This document shows, piece by piece, positions 50,323 through 59,811 of a stretch of DNA of 64,000 nt. Position 1 is the stretch's first letter; each line of letters starts with the position of its first letter. Source of the DNA: Nostoc indistinguendum CM1-VF10 (GTDB taxonomy: Bacteria > Cyanobacteriota > Cyanobacteriia > Cyanobacteriales > Nostocaceae); contig JAHHHS010000014.1 of assembly GCA_019359215.1 (NCBI GenBank), positions 62,001 to 126,000 of the forward strand, in the 5' to 3' direction. Under the pieces are notes generated by a model. The model worked only from the letters and a program-made list of their open reading frames with translations, was not told the origin of the DNA and searched no databases. The translations under genes were made by a program, and so were the position numbers.

Positions 50323-51246
50323 TTAAACATCATCATCAAAATCGGTCGAATTATCTAGTCCCTCATTTGGCTTTTCAATCGGGTTATATGGTACATAATC
50401 CGTTGGGATCGCTTCATCATCTTCACGCGGTCTTCGAGGAGTTGAGTCAGTGGGTGGACGACGTCTTCTTGGTCTGGGAGCAACATCATCTTCACGACTT
50501 TCTGAACGCTGGGGTCCGTTATTACTACGACGAGAAGGTTTTCTGACTTCCCCTCCCGAACTTTCCCAATCATCAACTTGCCTAGATGAAGAACCCCAAT
50601 TTTCTTCTTCAGAGGTTTCAGAAGGGCGATTCACAGGACGCCCAGAAGTCCGCCGCCGCGTTCTATCTGCTGGAGCCTGTTTTTCGCTACTGCTGCTGTT
50701 GCTGTTGCGGCGTTCTGGACGACGAGGAGGTTGCTCCTCGTAGTAGTTATCACGAGTGGAAATCTCATCCCTGCTACCCCGAATCCGGGGACGCACGGGG
50801 CGTTCTTCCTCGTCTTCATAAGGCAATGGATCTAAGTCTGCATCCATTTCAGCTTGATACTTTCTGCGATCATTATAGGAATAGTTTTTGCTTACCTCTC
50901 GCTCATCGTCCACAATCGGAGTGTTGCGCTTTGCTTGCTGGGTAGCTATACTTCGCAGACGAATACTTTCAACTGCAAAAAACACAGTTGTGCCAACTAA
51001 AAGCAGTTGACCAAATTGCAAAATCGGATCTAAGCGCCATCCTTGAAACACGAGAATAAAGCCGCAGAGCAAGCCGACTGCCGCAAAAAAAATATCTTGA
51101 TCCCGTGACAATTCTGGACGCACAGTGCGGAGAAAATACAGTGCTGCCCCAGCCACAGCCAGGAAAATTCCTAGAATACTGGCTGAGTTTGCCCCAAAAT
51201 TTACCTGAGCCAGAAAACTGGCTGAGTTCAGCCCAAAATTTATCAT
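50323..51246 (-). CDS. ycf66: Ycf66 family protein with long acidic/basic disordered tail
   Basis: NSASILGIFLAVAGAALYFLRTVRPELSRDQDIFFAAVGLLCGFILVFQGWRLDPILQFGQLLL. Confidence 0.88.
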   Translation of the reverse strand: MINFGLNSASFLAQVNFGANSASILGIFLAVAGAALYFLRTVRPELSRDQDIFFAAVGLLCGFILVFQGWRLDPILQFGQLLLVGTTVFFAVESIRLRSIATQQAKRNTPIVDDEREVSKNYSYNDRRKYQAEMDADLDPLPYEDEEERPVRPRIRGSRDEISTRDNYYEEQPPRRPERRNSNSSSSEKQAPADRTRRRTSGRPVNRPSETSEEENWGSSSRQVDDWESSGGEVRKPSRRSNNGPQRSESREDDVAPRPRRRRPPTDSTPRRPREDDEAIPTDYVPYNPIEKPNEGLDNSTDFDDDV

Positions 51247-51491
51247 TGCTGTTTTCCCAATATCAAATCTATGTTAGCGAGTCACAATTAAAATCACTAC
51301 TGTAATTAGTCACGATATATTAAAGCTTCAAAGCCTCTGGCAAAGAAGCTCTGAAGCTGTTCACCGAAAAATAAAAATACCTATGTCTGTAATCTACAAC
51401 TACCAGTAGCGGCAAATACTGCTGCTTTTAGTGCAATCATAAATAGCTGACAGACAATAGGTTATGAGAGTTGAATTAACTCTCACAAGCA

Positions 51492-51611
51492 TTATGAACG
51501 CTGGATTTTATCTTTTTGGCTAATGAAAATTAGACCAACTGTAGCGGGGATTACAACAATTGCAGTACCCCATAGCAGACTCCAAAGAAAATTTGCTAAA
51601 GAAGGCGTCAT
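51492..51611 (-). CDS. psbX: photosystem II reaction center protein X (39 aa; absent from the ORF track)
   Basis: reverse strand reads MTPSLANFLWSLLWGTAIVVIPATVGLIFISQKDKIQRS*; next to ycf66. Confidence 0.93.
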   Translation of the reverse strand: MTPSLANFLWSLLWGTAIVVIPATVGLIFISQKDKIQRS

Positions 51612-51863
51612 ACTTCTAAACCTTTTTTTTACACACTTCATCTTAATTTTAATAGTGTATTACTTTCTTGAGAAGCCTCTAAATCTGAACTGCCAAACTT
51701 GTTAAGTGCTGTGAGGAAGTTTGCTTTTGTATTCCACAAGGAAGTGGCAGCATTTGGTTAAAATGATGATGAGAGTGCTTTACAAAGCTTCAAATTTTGT
51801 GGCGTGAGCGAAGCGCGGCTTGCCGTTGCCTAAGTTTTTCTTTACAGATAGTACCTTAAACCG

Positions 51864-52157
51864 ATGACTGGTGTTGACCTGACTGCTTGGATTCTTGGCC
51901 CTGTATTAGGGCTGATGACATTTTTATTTATATTTCGGATCGTTCTCACTTGGTATCCGCAAGTGAATCTGAATCGTTTGCCCTTTAATTTAATAGCTTG
52001 GCCCACCGAACCATTTTTAGTGCCATTGCGAAAACTGGTACAACCTATAGGCGGAGTGGATATTACACCTATTATTTGGGTTGGTATCTTCAGTCTGGTG
52101 CGAGAAATATTACTAGGTCAGCAAGGATTGCTGACTATGCTGGCTCGTGTAAATTAG
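51864..52157 (+). CDS. YggT family protein
   Basis: FRIVLTWYPQVNLNRLPFNLIAWPTEPFLVPLRKLVQPIGGVDITPIIWV. Confidence 0.92.
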   Translation: MTGVDLTAWILGPVLGLMTFLFIFRIVLTWYPQVNLNRLPFNLIAWPTEPFLVPLRKLVQPIGGVDITPIIWVGIFSLVREILLGQQGLLTMLARVN

Positions 52158-52200
52158 GCATGGGGCATGGGGCATGGGGCATGGGGCATTGGTTCCAGTC
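52157..52200. repeat. GGCATGGG heptamer-type STRR
   Basis: ggcatggggcatggggcatggggcatggggcattgg; a related tract at ~49600-49660. Confidence 0.85.
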
Positions 52201-52311
52201 CATCTCCCTCATCTTCTCCCACTCCCCACTCCCTGCTCCCCACCCCCTAGTACAGGTCGGTGGAAATAAACCTACCATTTCATTACAGCCAGAAAGCCCA
52301 AAATTAAAGCT

Positions 52312-52351
52312 TTTTGACTTTTGACTTTTGACTTCCGCCTTGCGGTACTAG
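52312..52351. repeat. composite STRR: (TTTTGAC)x3 + TTCCGCCTTGCGGTACTAG
   Basis: same architecture as 15601-15647; its CTA is the accC stop codon on the minus strand. Confidence 0.85.
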
Positions 52352-53691
52352 CCGTTCATTTCCTGGACAAAACTTGTGTAGACATTACCCTGCAAAAATT
52401 GTGGAGTTTCCATAATTCTTTGATGAAACCCAATGGTGGTGGGTAGTCCAGTAATGGCACATTCCCGGAGTGCACGTTTCATGCGGTTAATAGCAGTGGC
52501 TCGGTCTGGGGCCCAAACAATTAACTTCCCGATCAAAGAATCGTAGTAAGGCGGGATTTGGTAATCTGTGTAAACGTGGGAATCAATGCGAACACCAGGG
52601 CCTCCAGGGGGCAGATAGCCACTTATCCGTCCAGGAGAAGGGCGAAAGTCATGATCTGGGTCTTCAGCATTGATCCGGCACTCAATCGAATGACCCCGCA
52701 AGACTACTTGCTCTTGGGTAAGTTTAAGCCTTTCTCCTTGAGCAATCCGAATTTGTTCGGCAACCAAGTCTATTCCAGTAATCATTTCTGTTACAGGATG
52801 TTCTACTTGAATCCGGGTGTTCATTTCCATAAAGTAGAATTTACCGGATCTATCCAAGAGAAACTCGATAGTACCCGCCCCACTGTAATTAATGAATTGG
52901 GCAGCTTTGACAGCAGCTTGTCCCATTTTCTCACGTAGGTCTTCGTCGAGAGCCGGACTTGGTGCTTCTTCTAATAGCTTTTGATTGCGGCGCTGAATTG
53001 AGCAATCCCGTTCGCCCAAGTGGACAACATTACCGTAGTTATCCGCCAAAATTTGAAATTCGATGTGGCGGGGACGTTCAATAAATTTTTCTATATAAAC
53101 GCCAGAATTACCAAAAGCTGCTCCTGCTTCCCCTTGGGCTGCTAAGAAAAGTTTGACAAATTCATCTTCAGAACGCACCAGGCGCATACCCCGTCCACCG
53201 CCACCTGCTGTGGCTTTGATCATCACTGGATAGCCGATTTCCTTGGCGAATTTTAATCCTTCTTCCTCGGATTCTACTAACCCCTCACTACCTGGTACTG
53301 TCGGGACTCCAGCTTTTTGCATGGTTTCTTTGGCAGTGGATTTATCCCCCATCAGCTTTATAGCTTCTGGAGTTGGGCCGATAAAAGCAATATGATGGTC
53401 GGCACAGATTTCCGCAAACCGCGCATTTTCTGCCAAAAAGCCATAGCCTGGATGAATCGCAGTCGCATTGCGTGTCAGTGCGGCAGCAATAATATTGGGA
53501 ATATTCAAATAACTTTTACTGCTAGCAGGTTCGCCAATGCAAACCGCTTCATCAGCAAGCTGGACGTGGAGAGCATTCCGGTCAACGGTGGAATGAACCG
53601 CGACTGTCGCAATCCCCATTTCTTCACAGGCGCGGAGAATACGAAGGGCGATTTCTCCCCGATTGGCAATTAATATTTTGTCAAACTTCAT
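52348..53691 (-). CDS. accC: acetyl-CoA carboxylase biotin carboxylase subunit
   Basis: [63 protein letters not shown]. Confidence 0.97.
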   Translation of the reverse strand: MKFDKILIANRGEIALRILRACEEMGIATVAVHSTVDRNALHVQLADEAVCIGEPASSKSYLNIPNIIAAALTRNATAIHPGYGFLAENARFAEICADHHIAFIGPTPEAIKLMGDKSTAKETMQKAGVPTVPGSEGLVESEEEGLKFAKEIGYPVMIKATAGGGGRGMRLVRSEDEFVKLFLAAQGEAGAAFGNSGVYIEKFIERPRHIEFQILADNYGNVVHLGERDCSIQRRNQKLLEEAPSPALDEDLREKMGQAAVKAAQFINYSGAGTIEFLLDRSGKFYFMEMNTRIQVEHPVTEMITGIDLVAEQIRIAQGERLKLTQEQVVLRGHSIECRINAEDPDHDFRPSPGRISGYLPPGGPGVRIDSHVYTDYQIPPYYDSLIGKLIVWAPDRATAINRMKRALRECAITGLPTTIGFHQRIMETPQFLQGNVYTSFVQEMNG

Positions 53692-54153
53692 TTTTTAGTT
53701 TCGATATCATTACCAGTAGATTGACATTTTCTCCGATCCAACTTGAAACGATGCTTTCGCATTATTTCAAATTATCACAGGAGATTCGCCACCCTGATTA
53801 CTAAGCAAACTCGCATATTGCAGGCTTGCTGCCTCTACTAGTCTTACTAGACTAACAACATTGCTGCTGTAAATCTTGCCTAGCTTACTAAACTGGGCTT
53901 TTGCGTAGGCGTATCCCGTCGTAGACATCGCTTATAACGAGTGGGTACGCGAGATCGCCTACGGCGGGCGGCTACGCGATCGCACCGCACCTCCCACAGT
54001 CGCTCTACCCTTTTTAATATCACTTGTGCATCTGCTAAATTTCTGTCAGTCTGATACCGCCTTGAGGAAATTTATATTTTTGAGAAATATAACTTAGATA
54101 TCACCTTACTATAATTATTTTCTTATGCTATAGTCTATGTTTAGACAACCTGT

Positions 54154-54234
54154 GCGGATGTGGCGGAATTGGTATACGCGCACGCTTGAGGTGCGTGTGG
54201 CTTTGCCTTGCGAGTTCGAGTCTCGCCATCCGCA
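54154..54234 (+). tRNA. tRNA-Leu (anticodon GAG)
   Basis: GCGGATG/CATCCGC acceptor pairing, anticodon arm CACGC-TTGAGGT-GCGTG, long variable arm, GAGTTCGAGTCTC T-arm. Confidence 0.93.
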
Positions 54235-54361
54235 TATTTTGTTTGTTAATAAAGGGTCAATAGTCATAGGTCAATAGACCTTAGACTGTTGACCCTTAAA
54301 TCTTGGCATAGCTCAGGTTTTTTATGCTTTTATAGAGATACGTGAAGTTTTGTAAAAAGCA

Positions 54362-54985
54362 TTGAGTATTACTTTTACGCCGACAAACAACTTAACACTG
54401 CCAGCAGCTTGGCATCGCCTCACTCCGATTTGGCAAGGAGGGGAGGAAGTAATTCAAAAAAGTTTACCTCATACTCAGCTAGCACCTGCTTGGCAGCTAA
54501 TGCTTTTGGGTGACGGCTCTCCAACACGTCACCTAGAATTGCTTACAGGTGAGCCTGTAGAAGTAGATGTCATTGATATGTCATTGATTGGCATGGACTT
54601 GGATGCTGCACCTGACTTGATCCAAGCTGTACCAGGGCCGCGGCTACGGCGACAAGTGTGGCTACGAACTGCTTCTGGTCAACGATTAGCCTATGCTACC
54701 TCGTGGTGGGAAGCCAGTCATGTAGATGAGTATTTGCAAAATCGTTCATTACCAATTTGGGCAAGTTTAGCTCGTCTCCGCACAGAGTTATATCGGGATG
54801 TTCGAGGGATTTACTATGGTGACTCATCGGCGCTAGAGTCTGGTTTTGATGTAACTGGGCCTTTTTGGGGTCGCCACTACTTGTTTTGGCATCATGGACA
54901 ACCACTAACCTTAATTTATGAAGTTTTTTCGCCTTATTTAACTAAACATTTGGGAGCGATGCAATTAAATTCCCAAAATCAGTAA
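54362..54985 (+). CDS. chorismate lyase family protein (DUF98/UbiC-like)
   Basis: MLLGDGSPTRHLELLTGEPVEVDVIDM; RLRRQVWLRTASGQRLAYATSWW; WGRHYLFWHHGQPLTLIYEVFSPYL. Confidence 0.85.
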   Translation: MSITFTPTNNLTLPAAWHRLTPIWQGGEEVIQKSLPHTQLAPAWQLMLLGDGSPTRHLELLTGEPVEVDVIDMSLIGMDLDAAPDLIQAVPGPRLRRQVWLRTASGQRLAYATSWWEASHVDEYLQNRSLPIWASLARLRTELYRDVRGIYYGDSSALESGFDVTGPFWGRHYLFWHHGQPLTLIYEVFSPYLTKHLGAMQLNSQNQ

Positions 54986-55255
54986 AAAGCCATGATGTGG
55001 CGCGAATGACTGAAATCGTACAATAAAGTTATCAAAGGAACGTTGAATTATTGTTGCAGCGATCGCTTCTGGTAGTAGTGCCGTTAAACTAATGAGTTTT
55101 CGGTGATTGTTTGCCGTTGTTAGGCAAAACCAAATGTGGTACTGATAGTTTAGAACATTACTTATTTGAAAGGTTAAAAATTACACCTCAAGAAATTTTC
55201 CAATAAGCAAGAATTTCCTACTGATGGTAGCAAGAAGGACACGAGGAAAGGTTTA

Positions 55256-55819
55256 ATGAATACTGTTGTGCTAAATCTAGAACCGATTGCTCATTTAAGC
55301 GATGAGCAATTTTATCAATTGTGTATTGCCAATCGTGATTTAAGCCTGGAAATGAATGCAGCTGGAGAATTAATAATTGTGCCACCAGTAGGAGGAGAAA
55401 GCGGAAATCAAGAAGCAGATTTAATTACAGACTTAAATAATTGGAATCGTCAAGCTAAATTAGGGAAAGTTTTTAGTTCTTCGACTATCTTTATACTTCC
55501 CAACGGTGCAAAACGTTCCCCTGATGCTGCTTGGGTAAAATTGGAACGGTGGGAAGCTTTAACATCAGAACAACGAAAAAAATTTCCGCCACTTGTACCC
55601 GACTTTTTAATTGAACTGCATTCGGAGACAGATCGCCTTGCACCAATTCAAGAGAAAATGCAGGAATACATTAAAAATGGTCTGCGCTTGGGTTGGCTGA
55701 TTAATCCTCAAGATCGCCAAGTTGAAATTTACCGACTTTTGAAAGCTGTAGAAGTTGTGCAAATGCCAGCGATTGTTTCTGGAGAAGATATACTACCTGG
55801 ATTTGAGTTGCAAGTATAG
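55256..55819 (+). CDS. Uma2 family endonuclease (DUF820)
   Basis: NRDLSLEMNAAGELIIVPPVGGESGNQEADLITDLNNW; RSPDAAWVKLERWEAL; RLGWLINPQDRQVEIYR. Confidence 0.92.
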   Translation: MNTVVLNLEPIAHLSDEQFYQLCIANRDLSLEMNAAGELIIVPPVGGESGNQEADLITDLNNWNRQAKLGKVFSSSTIFILPNGAKRSPDAAWVKLERWEALTSEQRKKFPPLVPDFLIELHSETDRLAPIQEKMQEYIKNGLRLGWLINPQDRQVEIYRLLKAVEVVQMPAIVSGEDILPGFELQV

Positions 55820-56367
55820 GTCAATACAATTCAGTTAGCATTTGTTTCTTCTCTTTGTATTCTCTGCGCCTCTGCTATAGCATGGGGCAAGTCTCTTTTG
55901 TTTACGTTTAAAAAGAATTTTAGCCTTAACACAAGCGGATTGAAGTATAGGTAGGCAATAAGCGTGACGGCATGGCTTTGCTACCGCATTGCCCCAAAAA
56001 ATACTGTACTTGTGATGTAGTGCGATCGCAACCGAGCAAAGCCAAGTCGCTGAAATTGACTTGCAGCTTTGTCCAGTTAGTTATATTCTCAAATTGCTTG
56101 GAATAATAGATTTACTTGCGGAAACTTCCCGACAGAGGAATTAATCTCAGGGAAACGTCCTACGAAATTCAACAAAGCGTGTTAAAAATGGTAACTGAGC
56201 CAAAAACATCCCTTTAAAAGACTAGGAAAACTTGATTACCAAGTACCATAAACATCTAGGGTGGAAAAATTTAATATAATTAGCTGCCCTAAGGGATGGG
56301 TAAACCTGTGAGTGTACTTGACTAATCAAGCAAGTAATAAGTTTGCAAGTATAAGGTATAGATTTCA

Positions 56368-58116
56368 ATGGCACCGCCTCTTGTGTCTGTTCCAATGAAG
56401 AAAACTAAAAAACCCTCTCTGGTGCTGACGCTCTCGGCTGCTGGGCTATTGATTGGTGCCGGTAGTGTAACATACTGGTTGTTAAGCCAGAGACAAATAT
56501 CTTCTAGCGATTTGCTAGTAGGTGCAAATATTATTCCTGGTGATGCCCTATTTGCGGTTTCTCTGACAACAGATCCCCAGCAGTGGCAGAAATTGCGGGA
56601 GTTTGGCACAAAAGAAACCCAAACAGAACTGGACAAAAATTTAATAGAATTGCGCGATCGCTTTCTAACTAATAATGGTTATGACTTCCAGAAAGATATC
56701 GCTCCTTGGGTAGGCAATGACGTTACGATCGCAATTCTTGCCCCAGCAACAGTGAATAAAGCTTTACCTAAACCAGTTACCACTAATCAAGATGCTGCAA
56801 GTAATCAACAGTCGATGGTAATGGTATTGCCAGTCAAAAACCCAGAAATTGCCAAAAATATTTTGGCACAACCCAAAACCCTTAAACAAGGCAAATGGAT
56901 TGACCGTACTTATCAAGGGATCACCATTAAACAAATTGAAGGACAAGCAGGCGAGAACTTATCAGCAGCATTATTAGATAGGCGTTTTTTAGTTATAACT
57001 GATAGTCCTAAAGCCACAGAAAGAGCGATCGACGCCTACAAAAATCAAACATCCCTAGCCACAACAGGGGGTTTTGCTGAGAATTTTCCAAAAATTGCGA
57101 ACTACCAACGCTTTGGCCAGTTTTACGTAAATGTGCCTACAGCAGCCAAAATAGCCGCAGCTTCTCCAAATCGCCCTTTACCTGCTCAAGTTCTGGCTCA
57201 ACTGCAAAATAATCAAGGTTTAGCGGGGACAATGACTTTGGAGGCAGAAGGAATTCGCTTTAAGGGCGTTTCTTGGTTAAACCCTAATAGTCAACGGGTG
57301 CTGGCGGTAGAAAACAAAGCTGGGACAATGCAAAGCCGGGTACCAGCAGAAACCTTGATGATGTTATCTGGTGGTAACTTACAGAGATTATGGGAAGATT
57401 ACGTTTTAACATCTCAGAGAAATCCGCGATCGCCGATCGCACCAGAACAGCTAAGAGGTAGTATCAAATCTCTTACCGCTCTCGATTTAGATAAGGATTT
57501 GCTTAGTTGGATGAAAGGCGAATTTTCCTTATCAGTGATTCCTACTACTCCAAAAGAAGGTTCACCAGATGATTTTCGTGCGGGTTTGCTGTTCATGGTA
57601 CAGGCAAGCAATCGCCAATCAGCTGAAGCATCCATAAAACAGCTCGATGAAGTGATGAGAAATCAATTCCAGTTCCAAGTCCAACCGGCGAAAGTCGCAG
57701 GGCAACCTGTTGTTAACTGGGTTTCACCCTATGGTACGTTAACTGCCACCCACGGCTGGTTAGATGGAGATGTTGCCTTTTTAGTAGTGGGCGCTCCCAT
57801 CACTGATAAAATTGTTCCCAAACCCAACAACATATTAGCTAGCACTCTTCCCTTCCAACAAACAGTTCCTACAGAACCAAATCCGACAAATGGTCAATTT
57901 TTCCTGAATGTGGAACGAACTGTGAAAAATTTCCCTTTACCAACTCTAATTCCTAATCAACAAACTTTGCTAGCTGCAACGCGCTCAATTGGGATGACAT
58001 CTGGTGTCAGCGACAATCGCAGTAACCGTTATGACATTTTTATAGCACTCAAAAAAGTTAGAAACTCTACTGCCTTGCCTAGTCCAGAAAGCAATAAAAG
58101 CAACTCTGTTAGATAG
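56368..58116 (+). CDS. DUF3352 domain-containing protein
   Basis: N-terminal TM; DALFAVSLTTDPQQWQKLREFGTKETQ...WVGNDVTIAIL. Confidence 0.85.
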   Translation: MAPPLVSVPMKKTKKPSLVLTLSAAGLLIGAGSVTYWLLSQRQISSSDLLVGANIIPGDALFAVSLTTDPQQWQKLREFGTKETQTELDKNLIELRDRFLTNNGYDFQKDIAPWVGNDVTIAILAPATVNKALPKPVTTNQDAASNQQSMVMVLPVKNPEIAKNILAQPKTLKQGKWIDRTYQGITIKQIEGQAGENLSAALLDRRFLVITDSPKATERAIDAYKNQTSLATTGGFAENFPKIANYQRFGQFYVNVPTAAKIAAASPNRPLPAQVLAQLQNNQGLAGTMTLEAEGIRFKGVSWLNPNSQRVLAVENKAGTMQSRVPAETLMMLSGGNLQRLWEDYVLTSQRNPRSPIAPEQLRGSIKSLTALDLDKDLLSWMKGEFSLSVIPTTPKEGSPDDFRAGLLFMVQASNRQSAEASIKQLDEVMRNQFQFQVQPAKVAGQPVVNWVSPYGTLTATHGWLDGDVAFLVVGAPITDKIVPKPNNILASTLPFQQTVPTEPNPTNGQFFLNVERTVKNFPLPTLIPNQQTLLAATRSIGMTSGVSDNRSNRYDIFIALKKVRNSTALPSPESNKSNSVR

Positions 58117-58144
58117 GGGAATGGGGAGCAGAGGGAGCAGGGGA

Positions 58145-58208
58145 AACTTGGGGACAAGGGGACAAGAGGTGAGAACTTGAAACAAGTCTTTCCCCTTGTC
58201 CCCAAGTT
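58145..58208. repeat. 17-bp perfect inverted repeat AACTTGGGGACAAGGGG...CCCCTTGTCCCCAAGTT
   Basis: arms 58145-58161 and 58192-58208, just downstream of the DUF3352 gene. Confidence 0.85.
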
Positions 58209-58324
58209 CTCTTGCCCAATGCCCAATGTACATTTCCCATTTCTCCTGTCCCATGACCCACTAAGCATATAGGATCAGAACAGTCAGAATCCATATTTTA
58301 ATTCATCCACGGAGAGAAGACTTT

Positions 58325-59398
58325 ATGAATCTGGTTGTACTCCAGAACTGGCTGGACAATGCGTCCTTTGCCATATTATTCCTAACAATGCTCGTGTATT
58401 GGGGAGGAGCGGCTTTTCCAAATCTGCCTTATCTAGCCGCTTTGGGGACAGCTGGAATGGCGATCGCAAATTTATGCATGGCGACTCTACTAGGAGCAAG
58501 ATGGATAGAAGCTGGTTACTTTCCTTTAAGTAATCTGTATGAATCCCTATTTTTCTTAACTTGGGGAATTACCACCGTCCATCTAATTGCTGAAAGTAGT
58601 AGCCGTAGCCGTTTAGTAGGAGTTGTTACAGCTCCAGTGGCAATGTTGATCGCTGCTTTCGCTACCATGACATTACCATCCCAGATGCAAGTGTCAGAAC
58701 CTCTAGTACCTGCCTTAAAGTCAAATTGGTTGATGATGCATGTTAGCGTCATGATGTTGAGTTATTCTGCTTTAATGGTGGGTGCATTATTAGCGATCGC
58801 TTTTCTAATTGTCACTCGCGGTCAAAACATCCAGCTACAAGGTAGTTCTGTAGGCACTGGTGGCTATCGCAGCAATGGCTACCGCTTGCACAAAGCAGCT
58901 GAACTAATTTCTCAACCAGCAGCCCCTTCTGCCGAAAATAACGGTTTTACCCGTTTTGAAACTAGTAGCAACGGCAACGGGAACGGTAGCACTGCTGTTT
59001 TGGGTTTAGTCACAACAACCCCAATCCAAAATCCAAAATCCGAAATCCAAAATTCTGAACCTCTTTCACCTCAGCGCCTTAGCCTTGCCGAAACCCTCGA
59101 CAATATCAGCTATCGCATCATCGGACTAGGATTTCCCTTATTGACAATTGGCATCATTGCCGGTGGCGTTTGGGCAAACGAAGCCTGGGGTTCCTACTGG
59201 AGTTGGGACCCCAAAGAAACTTGGGCATTAATCACCTGGTTGGTGTTCGCCGCTTATCTACACGCCCGAATCACTCGTGGTTGGCAAGGTCGTCGTCCCG
59301 CAATTTTAGCCGCTACTGGCTTTGTTGTTGTTTGGATTTGCTATCTCGGCGTAAATCTTTTGGGTAAAGGTTTGCATTCTTACGGCTGGTTCTTTTAA
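58325..59398 (+). CDS. ccsB: c-type cytochrome biogenesis protein CcsB (CcsA/ResC family)
   Basis: [53 protein letters not shown] (WWD-like). Confidence 0.9.
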   Translation: MNLVVLQNWLDNASFAILFLTMLVYWGGAAFPNLPYLAALGTAGMAIANLCMATLLGARWIEAGYFPLSNLYESLFFLTWGITTVHLIAESSSRSRLVGVVTAPVAMLIAAFATMTLPSQMQVSEPLVPALKSNWLMMHVSVMMLSYSALMVGALLAIAFLIVTRGQNIQLQGSSVGTGGYRSNGYRLHKAAELISQPAAPSAENNGFTRFETSSNGNGNGSTAVLGLVTTTPIQNPKSEIQNSEPLSPQRLSLAETLDNISYRIIGLGFPLLTIGIIAGGVWANEAWGSYWSWDPKETWALITWLVFAAYLHARITRGWQGRRPAILAATGFVVVWICYLGVNLLGKGLHSYGWFF

Positions 59399-59474
59399 AA
59401 ACTTTACCCCTAGCCCCTCTCTGCTGGCGGAGTTACCCTTTATACACAAGTTATCCAATTACTCAAAACAAAAG

Positions 59475-59756
59475 AAAACCTCACTCTGTCCTTAGTAAGC
59501 TATGGTTTACACACAAGTCTTCTAAGGTTCCCCTATAGGTTTTTGATCCCTCCAATCCTCTTCTTAAGCTGCGGTGTACAGACAAGTATTGCCCACATAG
59601 GTTTCATCGCTTCTGTCCCCCATAAATGCCCAAATTTAGGTGGACTTGAAACTCAGTTTATCCCCAAAATTTAGAGCTTAGAGCAATGAGACCTGCTCTC
59701 AGGTGCAATTATCTAGACCTGTGTGTACACCGTAGCTGCTAACGCTGAGGGAGGGG
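59475..59756. mobile_element. MITE/fold-back-like element, copy C, with an extra internal end
   Basis: left aaaacctcactctgtccttagtaagctatggtttacacacaagtc (59475-59519), internal ctcttcttaagctgcggtgtacagacaagta (59558-59588), right gacctgtgtgtacaccgtagctgctaacgctgagggagggg (59716-59756). Confidence 0.6.
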
Positions 59757-59811
59757 AATTACGCGAAGTTTGTTAAATAATTACCAGTTTATAAAAAGCG
59801 ATTGCTTATTT

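Noticed and set aside
50450-50945. Plus-strand Arg/Ser/Leu-rich ORFs
   Set aside because: Antisense shadows of the disordered Ycf66 tail.
51523-51705. 60-aa plus-strand ORF
   Set aside because: Overlaps psbX in antisense, and psbX has clear family sequence.
59475-59756. Interpretation as a simple rho-independent terminator for ccsB
   Set aside because: Arms share the GGTGTACACACAAG core with two unrelated loci and there is no U-tract; a repeat element explains it better.
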